64,000 nucleotides of DNA from Cephalotrichum gorgonifer (taxonomy: Eukaryota; Ascomycota; Sordariomycetes; Microascales; Microascaceae). The number at the start of each line of letters is the position of its first letter. The first letter of the stretch is position 1. Below are positions 45,362 to 56,879 of the stretch, piece by piece. A program made the position numbers and the translations under genes. The stretch spans positions 1,426,001-1,490,000 of the forward strand of contig ONZQ02000008.1 of NCBI GenBank assembly GCA_900312665.1. Direction: 5' to 3'. Under the pieces are notes generated by a model, which was not told the DNA's origin, made no database searches, and saw only the letters and a program-made list of their open reading frames with translations.

Positions 45362-47814
45362 ATTGGGTGGTCTGCGTCCTGAGGGAAGCGCCGAGAGCGC
45401 TAAGCGCTTGTTGCGTCGCGGAGATCAGCACCTGCCTTTAATCGCTGATATATTCCGAGGCTTGCGGGCGATGATCGTGAAGAGAGGGTGGGGCGTCGAG
45501 CGGGTGTGTGTAAGAAAACTACTAGGACGGGGATGCGAATTGAAGTTCAAGGATGTCTGAGAAAAGCTCGGGGCAGGTGGAGATGAGCTGAAGAAGAGCT
45601 TGGGAGAAGGTAATCGGGAAGGCTGGCAGGCAGGGCAGGAGGCCCCCTGGGCAGAATTGGATAGGGCTGGGTGCGACGTGCAGGGGTGGGTGTGTGTACC
45701 TATGGTGGTGGTGGGGAGTATGGGACGGGAGCAGACCGTCAAAAAGGCCGTACTACGGTTCACGAGGAGAGAGGGTCAAGTTACTGGAGGCCAGAATATC
45801 AACCGCTGGAAGGGTGAGAAGATCTGCATCAACAAACCCTGCGTAAAGGGGCGCTTTTTGGAGGGGGAGGGTACATGTAGTGTACGCCTCGGAGGGCCAT
45901 CCATGTTGGCTCCGCGATGAGGTGCAAGTGGCTGCAGCAATACGAATCGATTGGACCATGGAGATCTTGAAATTCTGGACCACAATTACAACTACCCTGT
46001 TACTCGGCCCCGCATGGGGATTGAGGCGCAGAGAAAAGGATCTGCTATGTGGATTAAAGGCGACGGGCTGGGCGGCGGCTAGTCGTACCCTCTCGTACCC
46101 CAGACAGAAATGCACAGTGCTGATTCGGTCCTATCACCAAATCTTGGTCACCTCAGGCAGGACCCCTCCATGACCGCACAGTGAGCAGCACGGACCAGAA
46201 ATTGAAGGTACGAGGTTGGACCCGACCATCCGGCCCCCAACCCACTCGGGTGGGAGAAGACCCCAAGAATGGGGCAGTGTCTCTCGGCAAGGCCCACATT
46301 TCGGCGTGTGTTGATGTCGTGCCGTCGAGACAGTTGGGATTGGAGAGATGAACAATATTACAGTTGTGTCCCATTGGGTACGGACATAATAGGCACCAGC
46401 CACAATGCCACCGGGTACGAGGGTTCGGGGCGGCGCCACACAAGGCCGGGGCCAGAACCGGAGAAGGAGGGGGGGGGAGAGCGGGCCGGAGATGTTGAGA
46501 TATGAGATAGGCGGTGATGTGCTCGTGAGGGGGTGGCGGATGGGCGATGCTGCGCCTTGCAAGAACTCGACAATGGCACATGGCAATGGCTTTTTGGAGA
46601 TGAGATGCCGAATTTGCCGGGCGAGCCTGCCCCTCCATGGATCGGAAATCGGACTCTTGGCACCAGGCAGATGGGGGGAATTACGAGCATTCTGTCGCGG
46701 TTTGTGGAAGTGGAAATGGAAGGAGAAGTGGAGACAAAGCCAGAAGTCCCAAGTAAACCATGAAAGAGGGTATACCAGAAAGCTCCGTACTCCACCCGGA
46801 GCTCTCATCCCGCCCCTCCTAGCTATTAGTCGGGAGCTTCCACGGCCAAAGCATCTCCACACCCGCCTTAGCTTGTGGACATCCCTGGCTACATGTAGAT
46901 TCCGCCCAGACTTACGGAGTACGGATACTCGAAAAGATGCATCGCCAACCGTACCAGGAGGAGATGATTTCCAGTTCTCACTTCTCACCTTGCTTATCCA
47001 TCTTCTTGCCGATAAAACCAACACACTCGCCTCCTTGCTAGCCCCTTGCAAGATAAGTTACTGCAAACGCACAGCAGTGCGAAGAGGCTGGCCAGATCGA
47101 TTCGATCGACAACCGATAATACAATCTATGCGTAGCACCATCGACGACCGCCCGCCAAGGGCAATGCCACTTATTCTCCCACAGTACCACCAAGCTGCCC
47201 CAGTCCGCGCTCCAGGTTATCCAACCTCGGAATGATTTCGAGTCCGTGGTGAAAGGTACAGGGGCCGCCCGCGCCGCAGCATCTGGTCGTCGATGTGCCG
47301 GGAACTAGCCTTCATCATGGCTGCCGGGTTTGAGTAATCCTGTCTCGTCGTCGACTGCAGTGGAGTACATGTAACCTGTACATGTACTTACAAATTTTGA
47401 AGTTCTTTGTACGAAGTGCACTTGGGCCACTTGGTCCACTTGGGACGTGTACGTCGATCTCACGATCTCACGACATCGAACATCATCACAAGGAAGATAG
47501 TAGCAGAATACAAATAAAATAAAAAAAGAAATAGATTAATAGCACGACCTGAAGATCATCTAATTGTACACAACCAAAGACGACAAAGGAGAAAACTCAA
47601 AAGGTATCATATCATCCAAGCAACCAGCAACCCGTTCCATACCCGCCGTGACAAAAGAAAAGAATCATAGAAGATGGACAAGCAATCTAGAGAAGGGGGA
47701 TGGAGGTAATGGTAATACCAAGGGGGAGAGCGCAAGCCTGAAGAGAGAAAGAGGAATCCAGAGGGGAAGAAAATTGGAAAAATCCCCAGCCAACTTCCAG
47801 AAACCAAAACTGGT
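45362..47814. other. Intergenic region between ankyrin gene and flotillin
   Basis: 2.45 kb with overlapping open frames on both strands at 46.1-47.2 kb that neither resemble proteins nor show intron structure. A TACGGAGTA word sits at 46913-46921 and a threefold 9 bp repeat at 47419-47445. The right end is AT-rich and probably the flotillin 3' region. Confidence 0.55.
47419..47445 (+). repeat. Threefold 9 bp repeat
   Basis: Units CACTTGGGC, CACTTGGTC and CACTTGGGA occur head to tail, followed by doubled CGATCTCA words. Noncoding. Confidence 0.8.
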
Positions 47815-49375
47815 TTACTCCCCGTTCACGCCGCCCTTCTGCGCCTTCGCGAGCTCGTTCGTCGTGGCCGCCATCTTGCCAAACTGCCACTCGGGAAGCG
47901 TGATGCCCGTCTGCTCGTTGATGGTCGTCATCAGTGGCGGCAGCATCTGGTACACGTTCCTCATCGTATCCGTCGCCGTCTTCCCCTCCGCGCCGCCCTC
48001 CCCTCCGCTCCCCGTGTTCCAAACGCTGATCTTGGGCGCCATGCCCCTGACAGCCTCGGCGTTCGCCTTGGCCAGCTCGACGTAGGTCCCCTTCTCGATC
48101 ATCATGTACTGCAGCAGACCCGCGGGCCCGCCGAACGCCCCCGCGAGCTTCCCGTACGCGTCCGCCATGGCCGCGATACCCTCGGCTTCCTTGATCTTGG
48201 CCACCAGCAGCGCGTCGGCCTCCTGCACGGCCGCGAAGTTCCTCGCCTCGGCCGCCACGCGCGTGTTATACGCGCTCGCGTCGGCGCTCTTCTGGATCTC
48301 GTACGCCCTCGCGTCGGCGGCCTGCTGCTGCGCCTCGCGCGTGATGGACGCCTTGACGACGTCCTTGGCGCGCAGCCGCTCGAGCTCCGCCGCCGCGCGC
48401 TTCACCTCCACCTGCCTCTTCAGGTCCTCATCCTTGGACTCGAGGGCACGGCGGGCCTCGACGCGCGCGATCTCGACGTCGCGGGAAAGGTCGGCCTCGC
48501 GCGTGTTGAGCTTCGCCACCGCCTGCGCGCGCTCAATGTCGCGCTCCGTCTTCTGCACCGCCGTCTCGGCGTGGATGCGGGCGATCTCCCGCTCCTGCTG
48601 GCCCTTGCGGTCAGATTCGCCGACGTTACCGCGGAGCTGGGCGTCGGCGACGTCGATACGGGCCTGGTTCGTGGCGCCCTCGTGGGCCTTGCGGGACAGG
48701 GACTCGAAGTAGGTCGAGTTCGGGGCGTCCTTGAGCTCCTTGAGGTTGGAGTTGTAGATGAGGAGGCCGAATTGGTTCTGGAGGAAGGGAGGGAGAGTTT
48801 AGTTAGTTACGGCTCTTCCTTCAGGCAGTCTGGGTTTCTATATTTGGGGGAAGGGGGGGGGGGGGGTTGGCTCTCACCAGCTCGGTCTGGATGTTCTTGT
48901 GGATCCTCCTCTTGAACAGCTCCCTCTCGGTAAAGATCTCCTCGATAGTCATGCTCGACACGAGCACGCGCACCTCACCCTCGACGATGCTCGTGATCTT
49001 CTGCTCGAGCAAGCCCTGGGTCGTCTGCTTCCCGTCGGCGTTCTCGGCCAGCAGCACGGCGTACTTCATGAGGGCGTCGGCGGGGTCCATGAGGGCGGTC
49101 GCGCTGCCGCCCTCCTCATAGTGGCTCTCGGGGATGTCCCGGTTGGTGGTGACGGGGACGTAGGGGCCGACGGTGAAGACGACGGGCAGGAGGAACTGGA
49201 GCTTCTCCTTGGTCATGGCCTGCAGGTTCATGGCGTAGTTGCGGGGCTGGACACTGAAGCGCATGCAGCGCTGGAAGGGGAGGACCCAGGCGGCCTTTGT
49301 GATCTTGAGCTCATTCCGGATGCCCATTCCGGTAATGGCCAGATACTCATCTGGGGACGCGATCTTGTACGACAT
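47815..49375 (-). CDS. floA: Flotillin-like membrane microdomain protein
   Basis: Two exons, 49375-48878 and 48777-47815, give 486 residues. Flotillins scaffold sterol-rich membrane domains; fungal FloA is linked to hyphal growth and cell-wall integrity. Residues 1-180 are an SPFH/PHB domain (ASPDEYLAITGMGI, ALLPVV-like LQFLLPVVFTVGPYVPV, ILVSSMTIEEIFTERELF). From about 200 on, long Ala/Glu/Lys-rich helices form the flotillin coiled coil (REIARIHAE, ARALESKDEDLKRQVEVKRAAAELE split across the segment), ending in a Gly/Glu-rich tail and the LPPLMTTI region. The 100 nt intron has GTGAG/CCAG ends and includes a 14-C run on the coding strand. A Cys near residue 37 (PFQRCMRF) could be a lipidation site. 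Confidence 0.93.
48853..48866. repeat. 14-base G/C homopolymer inside the flotillin intron
   Basis: A run of 14 G on the plus strand (C on the coding strand) about a dozen bases after the donor site, likely length-variable. Confidence 0.85.
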
Positions 49376-51970
49376 GGTGGGCGGTGGTGTGTGAGGGGTG
49401 TTTTTTTGGGAGTGGGAAGTTTAGATGTCGATAAGACGGACGGATGGGAAGCCTAATAAGAGCTGGCTTGTTTGAGGATGAGGGATGTATCAATCGAGTG
49501 AGGGAGAGGATGAAGAGAGAGTAATAGTTAGGAAGTCGAAGCTACCGTCAATGCACGATAGACCTGAGACGAGTGACAGGTTGTAAGAGATTGTGCAAGT
49601 AGAGAACCCCCAAAAGAGCGAGGTGGCGCCCTCTAATATATGCTCGTGCTACTCGACGCAAACGGACATCGGAGTTCTCTGTCTGGTGCATGCGCAAGCG
49701 CATACCTGAACACGCACCGCCTGCATGAGCAAGGTTGTGGTAGCCTGCTGCGGAGGTGGGGAGCTTGGCTTGTCTTGGCACACTGCCATTAGCCTTTGAG
49801 GTGGCGGAGCTGTTATTATTTGGAGCTTGCATTGGGCCGTTGTGTGTCAGAGCTTCTCGAAGTTGGAACGGGTTCAGGGGGGAAGTTTCTGGGCAGAGTC
49901 ACATGTGGTCTGGGTTTGAACTAATAGAGCAGGCTACGGGAGTAGTACGGATGCGTGGGTCGGGCATTCCACTCCCGCCCTGTCAGGTAAAGGATTCGAG
50001 ACACGAGGTAGCTATTACGAGATAGTCACCGAAGGGGAGACAATACCCATCCTTTGCCTCGGGAGACGAATAGGCAGACTGCGCCTGGTCGGCGGGCTGT
50101 GATTTGCCTCTCGCGATAGCACTGGCATTATTGAAATACTCTAATCTGGAAGAATGTATATATTACTTGCTGGCATGCGAGGCAGCCCAGGCTGTCTCAT
50201 GCTCGTATGGTGGATATGGTCCTGTGCTCGTACGAGAAAGAGCTCGGTGTGCCCAAAGCGCCTAAAACTAAGGCTGACACGCAGTCAAGACACTCACATG
50301 TCGGCTCGGCCCCCGGCACGATCGGATCCAAGCGTTCCCTCATCAACCTTCTCGATCCTCAGATTGAGGCCCACGATCCTCCTCAAGAGGATTCCAAGGA
50401 AAACTTTCCGAATGGCTCATCCGCGGCATCCGGAGTGGAGACGCACGTAGTGTTTCGGGTCTCAGTGTTCGAACATGAACTTTTTTTTTTGAGGCCCGGT
50501 GTTTGAGGGTACGGAGTACTTGTACATACTCAAACGAGAGAATGGAATGAGGGGCGGCGACATGGCCTGCGGAGGGGAATGGGAAGTCTGGTGTGGGGTA
50601 ACTTGGGCCCGAGCTGACGGCGGCATGGTGGGGACATCGAGCATCAATGATGGGGTGGTGACCTTCAGGGCCGGGACACTTCAATGGCAGGGCGGAACTA
50701 TTAATGTGGGGCCAGCTCGGGTCGTCCAATGTCATTGCGGGGGTCCGTTGGACCCTGGAACGCGCCCTGGAATGATGATGGGCAGGCTGTGGATGGATGC
50801 CTCCATACTCCGGACATGGAGTGGTAACATGCCTTTCCCCAACTCGAGTGAAGTGGACATTCCTGGACGGGCGCACAGCGAGTTCGGGTCGCCGTATCAG
50901 GAACAGGAAAGCTGTCACTCCATGTACGTGACCGAGGCGCCTCTCAGAATCCGGCGTTACAAGCGAGGAATCCTGCGCTCGTCGGGCGACATGGAGGAGA
51001 CAGCTCTCCTTAGCCCGTTGAGATATAAGTAGGGGCGGGGTGCCTTTGGATGAAGCCTCGCGCTATGAGAAGTCATTGGAAGTCGTGCGTGTGGAGTTTC
51101 GGAAATTGGGAACGGTTCAGTGGGAAGTACAACCTCGCAAGGGTAGGGAAGTGGGGAGGTTGTATGAAGCGGAGAGGCGGACGACGGAAGAGCTCCGTCG
51201 CGAAAACTGGCGGTTAGCGAGCTCTTGAGGCGGGGACCCACTATAGCTGGATGTCGCCCAGTCAATCTCCTCAGCTCAGGCTCTCCAGCGAACATCCAGA
51301 CGCTAGAGATTCTGCCCTGGTGGCTGTGAGGCCCGCTAAATTCCCGAGGTGGGGGCGCTAGGCTCCTCGGCTGCGCCACCCCTGCCCCGGTCCCCGTGTC
51401 GACTCACCGATGGCTCCCACCATCCGGCGGTTCTTCATTCTCCACCGTGACGATATCGAAACAAGAATGGAGTCTCGTCTCGCCTACTATTACGATATTC
51501 CATCTCTGCTTTCACTTACCGTTCTTGCCCCGCCGTGGCCCGGTGGCCTTGTATGAGCCAAGAATAAGGATATGTCTGATCTGAGTAGCTTCCGCCCACA
51601 GCGGCTGATTTGTTTAGCTTTATGGATACAAACTGGGAGTTTTGGGAGGGGCTTTTTTTATCAACTTAATCCGGCCGTCCTCGTTTAATGCCGAGGATCT
51701 CACTAAACTTAATAATGCCTCCGCTAACAGACTAAGTGGCCTGTATTATAACTGTAGAAGGATCTTGCCATATTACATAGATATTGTTTTAAACACTGTA
51801 TCCTTTAAATACATACTCCTGTCAGACCCACATCGCACGTCGCACGTTGCCCAGGCGTGATGCAAACAAGGGGATGAATGGCAGACTGGGCGGCCGCTTC
51901 GGCATGACCCTCACTATTCCACCTCTATCTCACATGTCCTGTCAGGTCAGGCTTTTACCGGACTTAAAAA
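49376..51970. other. Intergenic region, AT-richer toward its right end
   Basis: Contains the flotillin promoter and, at 51600-51830, an AT-rich patch. A TACGGAGTA word lies at 50510-50518 next to a TGTACATA stretch and after a T-run. A 177-codon plus-strand frame at 50499-51032 has no recognisable features and overlaps an equally open minus frame. No gene is supported. Confidence 0.55.
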
Positions 51971-54119
51971 ATGGCCGCTGATAGCATGACCTATTACTGT
52001 ATCCGCCAACCGCACTGCAGACTGTGCCGGTTCCCGCTGGAGAACGCAGAGCTGGTGGCAATAGGTGAGTCCGTCCATTTATATCGCCATGCTATGAGAA
52101 GGGGGGTGGAGAGAGAGAATGTGTGTGTATGTGTGTGTGTGTTATGTGTACTCATTAGTACCTCTAGATACCGGGGATGGCCATTTATTACCCGAATTCA
52201 CCTTCGAGCGAGACGATACGATCGAGGAGGATGAGGAAGAGATAAGGATTCACATGTGTTGTCAGGCGGCATGTGTGGTGGCACACTTACAGGCATATGG
52301 TTTCTACTCCAGCTGTCATCGTTTCAGACTCTTCAAGGTAACCCCCGAATCCCTTGCTGCCACCGAGTACCAATTCACCCCGCCCGTTAGCGAGGGGTCT
52401 CGGAGATGGCGCTATATACAGTACACCTTGGCCGCGAAGCTCAAGTCCAGTGAGTTGGAGAGGCTGCCAGAGGAGGTCTGCCGTATGGTGGCGGGCTACT
52501 TGGTTCGTGAATGCGCCGTTGTCAGTCTTCAGGAGCTTACCCTTCACCCTAACACCGATGCCGCTGGTTCTCCGGTCGCCCCTACTTCCTGCGAGGTCGA
52601 TCTCTCTCATGATGTCTATGTGCAGTACATCCACGTTGAGAACGTTCGATATGTTCAGTTTTTGTCTAACGTACCACCACCCACCAAAGCGAAAGGGAGA
52701 GTGCGCGTGTTCAAGGCACGGCGAGGGCGAGCTATCCGGAGAATCTATATCCGATATGACCATCTCGGTGTCCGGGGCATCTGGTTCACCCTACCAAACG
52801 AAGACTTACTACGCTCTCTAGAGGCCAGCGGAGTGTGGTGGACAGAGCTTTATCGGAAGGATGGTATACAGAAACTCACCACCTACACTGATGTAAGTTC
52901 TGCTCTCAAACCCTCGAACGCTAATATTCAACTCATGTCATCCCCAGGGCTTCAAAACCAGGTGTCTTCTGGGCTCCACTCTACCCAGACGCGATGTGCG
53001 TTTAATGCACGTCCACGGCTGGCTGCGGCCTGGGCTGGCGGCCTGTAGACTAATTAATCTAGAGGGGCGCCTGCCTGCGCGAAGAGAAACCAACGGCCTG
53101 CGGATGGGCTTCCTGGACTGTAACGAACCCGGGATAGACAGTTACTCGGCCGCTATTAATGGATTACGTGTATCGAAACTGCACGCACACCACTCCGGCT
53201 CAGATGCCGATTTTTACAGGGAAGTGGACAGCACATATGGTAAATTGATATGGGCATACATGCCAATCGACAAGGGCGAATACCTCCGAGAGCTCTGGAC
53301 TATCCGGCCCGCTGCCGCTGGTGCTGGGGTTGTAGCATTGATGGTGAGAGCTTCTTCACACACACACACACACCCATAAATCACGGCGAGTGACTAACAA
53401 TCTGGACCCTATTCTTTCTCTTTCCCACCTCACTTTAGCTCTTGACAAATTTGGGACGAGCAGTCCTGTTTGGATCCTATCACACTCCTGATGGCCTCCA
53501 GTTCCACCGTATCCTTGCCACGACCGGCAATCCATCACGCATACACGTTAGCGACGGGGATCCCAATTGGGGCACTCCTTGGATTAAATGCCTGGGAGTC
53601 GACGCCAATTCAGAGGCAGTTATGTTCATGCCTGAAGACAAAAAGGAGAACCACCGGAGTCAATATCCACCCTCGCTCATCCCTGCCGAGCCACCACCTT
53701 ACACGGTATACAGCGAGCTCTGGTTCTACACCAACTGCCGCATGGAGAATGTCACGGAAGTCACATGCTGCGTCGACCGGACCGCGGAGTATAAACCCAT
53801 CACCGGCCTTCTACTCCGGTATGAGGACGGCCGCCGGTCGTGCTTAGGACAGTATCGCCCAGACCGGGTCCTTGCTTCCCTGAGGGCAGATCCAGGGAGT
53901 GCACTAAAGATAGGAATGGGTAAAAGAGTGAGAGGGTACCCGTATGTTGCAGAGGTTGGCGTCGAAGGCCCGGCTGACCCGGGAACGTTGCGTTTGCTCG
54001 ATGCCCCTTCCTGGCAAGAGGTTAGCCCGACCTCGTTGCGCTGGATACATGTCCCTTGGCAAGGGAGGCTTGAGTGGTGGTTCTCACCACGGCAGGATAA
54101 ACTACGTTACTATGCATAA
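51971..54119 (+). CDS. Uncharacterised fungal protein, F-box-like with Cys pairs
   Basis: Four exons, 51971-52064, 52168-52892, 52948-53343 and 53439-54119, give 631 residues. All junctions have GT-AG ends and keep frame. I recognise only small parts. The N terminus has Cys pairs (QPHCRLCRFPL) and a second set after an acidic patch (HMCCQAACVVAHL ... SSCHRF), suggesting a zinc-binding knuckle. Around residue 126, ERLPEEVCRMVAGYLV looks like an F-box-like helix. The remaining 450 residues are a beta-rich, Trp-containing region with WFS and WGTPW elements. This type of protein occurs in large, variable fungal families of unknown role. TG and CA microsatellites lie in introns 1 and 3. Function unknown; ubiquitin ligase adaptor is one guess. 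Confidence 0.78.
52118..52146 (+). repeat. TG microsatellite in intron 1 of the F-box-like gene
   Basis: Interrupted TG repeat close to the acceptor side of the intron. Confidence 0.75.
53357..53373 (+). repeat. CA microsatellite in intron 3 of the F-box-like gene
   Basis: About eight CA units, shortly after the donor GTGAGA. Confidence 0.8.
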
Positions 54120-54314
54120 GAGGGAGTTGGAGGTTTAAGTAGCACGTATCCGTTAACCAGATATAGCTTTAGAATCATAACATGGCAGTAAGAACTATGA
54201 GTTAGCATAAGAACGTCGACTCAAACAATATTGGAACATTGGCGGTACGCCTTCAAACGGAGAAGCACGCCCTCCACCCGGCGTCATCCCTATGGTTGGC
54301 ATGACAAGATCGCA

Positions 54315-55373
54315 TCACTTGATCTCGATGTCACTAATGTAAAGTTTCTTCTTCACCTGGTAAGCCCACACTTTCTTTCCCTGGTGCTTGATCCGCGTCC
54401 AGTCCTTCTTGGTGCTCCGCAATGTCCTGCCCTTGGCGTCCTTGAACAGATACTCGTCTGGGCGGAGTGTATGCTGCTCTCTCCGAACTTTGACTAGCAC
54501 TGCCTTATCAATTGGGTCATCCATGCTCTTGGCCGCCGCGCCGGCGTCTTCGGACGGCTTCGATGCCTGATGATACGGAAGGGTGGATGAGGAGGGCTCT
54601 CCGCCGTCAGTAGGCCCCCGTGGGCGATGGAAGTATGTAGAAGAGGAGGGCTCTCCGTCATTATCCGATTGCGATGGCTCCTGATACTCAAGAGAAGAAG
54701 GAGATACCCAATCCCCGTCGGCAGGCTCTAGTGGTTGGTGTGAGTATGTGGGGGAGGAGCCTCCGACGTAATCTCCTCCATCCCACATCTGTTCGTCGGC
54801 AGCTCCCTCCCAGCTTGGCTGAAGGTCGGATAATGACTGGCTCCGCAACGTCGGTGCGTCTTTGAGAGGAAGTTCTTCCTTCACTATGGCGATACATCGT
54901 GGTAGTACCGAGGCATGAACCGAGGCCGCATCAATGTATTGTGACCAGTCTCGACTTGTCGGATTTCCGTGTAGTGGTAATAAGCCATCCATACGTTTTT
55001 CATAATACCAGAAGCGGAAAGATACGCCGATCGTAGTCATGGCATATATGAACAGGTTGTCTTCTGCCTGGATGTATCTCTTGGCAGCATCTAGAGCCTG
55101 TCTCTCTACCTCCTGGATACTGCCGGCCGGCCCCTTACACTCCAGCCATAGCATCGCTGACAATGTGCAGTGCCTCTCATCGTATCTTTTTACGACTATG
55201 TCGACTCGCCGAAGTGACCCGTCTGGAGATGATTCGCATGCTACAGAGTAGGTCCTTGTATCGCTAAATTCCTGTCTGAGGCAGTGTTGCCAGAACTCGG
55301 AAGACTTGTACTCGATATCAGCTTGGGCATTATCGTATAAGTAGCGGAGGATTCCGGTGGTGATAATAGTCAT
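54315..55373 (-). CDS. Predicted PD-(D/E)XK nuclease-like protein with repeat-rich tail
   Basis: 352 residues from the in-frame ATG at 55373. An open frame extends 9 codons further to a TTG, but no ATG lies upstream in frame. Near residues 58-80 the sequence reads RRVDIVV, then WLECKG, with the spacing and D...E-x-K pattern of PD-(D/E)XK nucleases; a Gln-containing helix (VERQALDAAKRY) and a beta strand (FIYAMTT) follow as in that fold. Downstream, 200-270, are three or four degenerate copies of a Pro/Ser/Tyr unit (EPSSST-Y) spaced about 22 residues. The last segment is basic (RIKHQGKKVWAYQVKKK). It converges with the gene to its left, 195 bp apart. Nuclease activity is inferred from motif only; a structural non-catalytic relative is possible. 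Confidence 0.6.
   Translation of the reverse strand: MTIITTGILRYLYDNAQADIEYKSSEFWQHCLRQEFSDTRTYSVACESSPDGSLRRVDIVVKRYDERHCTLSAMLWLECKGPAGSIQEVERQALDAAKRYIQAEDNLFIYAMTTIGVSFRFWYYEKRMDGLLPLHGNPTSRDWSQYIDAASVHASVLPRCIAIVKEELPLKDAPTLRSQSLSDLQPSWEGAADEQMWDGGDYVGGSSPTYSHQPLEPADGDWVSPSSLEYQEPSQSDNDGEPSSSTYFHRPRGPTDGGEPSSSTLPYHQASKPSEDAGAAAKSMDDPIDKAVLVKVRREQHTLRPDEYLFKDAKGRTLRSTKKDWTRIKHQGKKVWAYQVKKKLYISDIEIK
54580..54770 (-). repeat. Degenerate ~66 bp coding repeats in nuclease-like gene
   Basis: On the minus strand, units encoding a GEPSSST-Y-H/Y pattern recur about every 22 codons with moderate divergence. Confidence 0.6.
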
Positions 55374-55741
55374 TATGGACACCAAAACGGCTTGGAGCAA
55401 TGTAAGACGATTTCGATGATTTGGACATAGAACTGCGTCTCGGATGCTGAAGGCCCTATTACTTGGAAACCTCGCAGGGATTCACTCCCGTTTTATCGAC
55501 GGATCCCACTTCCCACACACACCTTTTAATGCCAAGCTGGCCGTTCTTGAGCCAACAGTTCACCCAAAAGTGTAGACGGCCATGTACCGGTCAAATCTAG
55601 ATACAGGGCGACAAGGTATGCGGGTCGATGGATATGGGGCATCAAGATGACTGCTGACATTGTGAGCCTGTTTCGTTCCGTGGCGCTTGTCCAATCGGTG
55701 TCTGGCATCTCCTCCCCTCGTCCACTTCCCTGCCATCAAAA

Positions 55742-55787
55742 GGGGGGAAAAGGGGGGGGGGGGTAGAGGGGGGGGGGAGGGGTGGGC
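55742..55787 (+). repeat. Guanine-tract cluster, G-quadruplex candidate
   Basis: Four or more G-runs (6, 12, 10 and shorter) separated by 1-4 bases on the plus strand, in noncoding DNA. Confidence 0.7.
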
Positions 55788-55829
55788 GTTGCTGGTCGCA
55801 ACCTTAGATAAATACACTTCTAACCCGCG

Positions 55830-56093
55830 ATGCTAGCCACACATTGGGCCAACCCTTCCTTCTTACGTGGGTTATTCCCATTCGGCGATGGAAAAGTCCA
55901 CCAACACCTGATAGATGCAACTCTGGGAGATGGTATAGACGTCTCTCGTATTTTTGATCTATCCAAAACCCCTCTCTGTGTGGGAGAGCTTGAAAAGGAG
56001 TACGTCCGGGGAGGGTGGGTTAAGTCCGTCACGTCTTACTTTCGGATTAGCCTTGACGCATGCGCATCTTGCTTTGAATATACTTGCGATTAG
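55830..56093 (+). CDS. Possible small ORF (87 aa), unsupported
   Basis: The frame reads protein-like (FPFGDGKVHQHL, DLSKTPLCVGELEKEY) with a normal ATG, and has four Cys in its last third. No partner exon, promoter or domain is evident. It may be a fragment of an unknown gene or chance. Confidence 0.2.
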   Translation: MLATHWANPSFLRGLFPFGDGKVHQHLIDATLGDGIDVSRIFDLSKTPLCVGELEKEYVRGGWVKSVTSYFRISLDACASCFEYTCD

Positions 56094-56879
56094 AGTGGCT
56101 CTCGGCCTCGCCTGCCAAGTAAGTACTGTGAAGGTCAACTTTATGGGACGCTACGCAGTCGCTATTACATGGACGTTCCTTTCCACTAAGTGCAACATGT
56201 GAATGAACGAGCTTTCAAATATGCCGCCAGCTCCCAGCGAATTAAACCCAATGGGGATGACAACCTACCACCCGCTTGTATTTCCTTCCGGCGGCGCAGT
56301 CCCCGTCTCAGTCGTGTCGGTCGGCTCGGTCGGCGATTTCATGCCCCTGGAAACCCACGTTCATGTAAATTCCCATACTTGTCCTAGAAACTTTGTGGCA
56401 GGTGGGACTTTAGGGGCATGAACCAGAAACGAAGACGACGGACACTTTCTGATGTGAGAGATGTACACTCACGCGAGATCAAAGATGCTGAGGTGGTTGT
56501 TCACATGACCTCACCCACCGGGCTCGCTCGCTACAATTGTTACTTATTACGATTACCTCCGATTTCCCCGATTGTTCCCCGCTTCCCGCCGTCTGATGAT
56601 TCCCCACGCTACCGCTCAGCCTGCCTGCCTGCTTGCCTGGGTATTTGAGGCCCATTTCCTGCAAGACCCAAGTCAACCTCGAGCGAACTCCGCCTCAATC
56701 TCCCCCGTCGACTCCACCCAGTTTACATTGACTGACGCCCCAATAATCGACCCTGAAACCATACCACCGCTTCCGCTGGTCCTCTCTTTCACGGAAACCA
56801 CCTTTCCCACTCCTCCTAATAAACAAAGGAGAGGAGAGACAACACAACCACTCTCCACACACCAAACTCTCACAGCACA

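Larger units (their letters stand above)
55374..56879. other. Intergenic region with G-rich tract
   Basis: Contains long G-runs at 55742-55787 (see separate entry), one unsupported small frame at 55830-56093, and the promoter and CT/CA-rich leader of the gene at 56880. Confidence 0.55.

Noticed and set aside
46134..47235. Overlapping long frames on both strands (305 and 276 codons)
   Set aside because: Both are open at once, no homology or introns, and they are rich in Pro, Arg and Ser; more likely a GC-compositional effect than two genes.
50343..51032. 177- and 191-codon frames on opposite strands upstream of the F-box-like gene
   Set aside because: Neither shows a recognisable domain, signal peptide or intron partner; the two overlap and cannot both be real.
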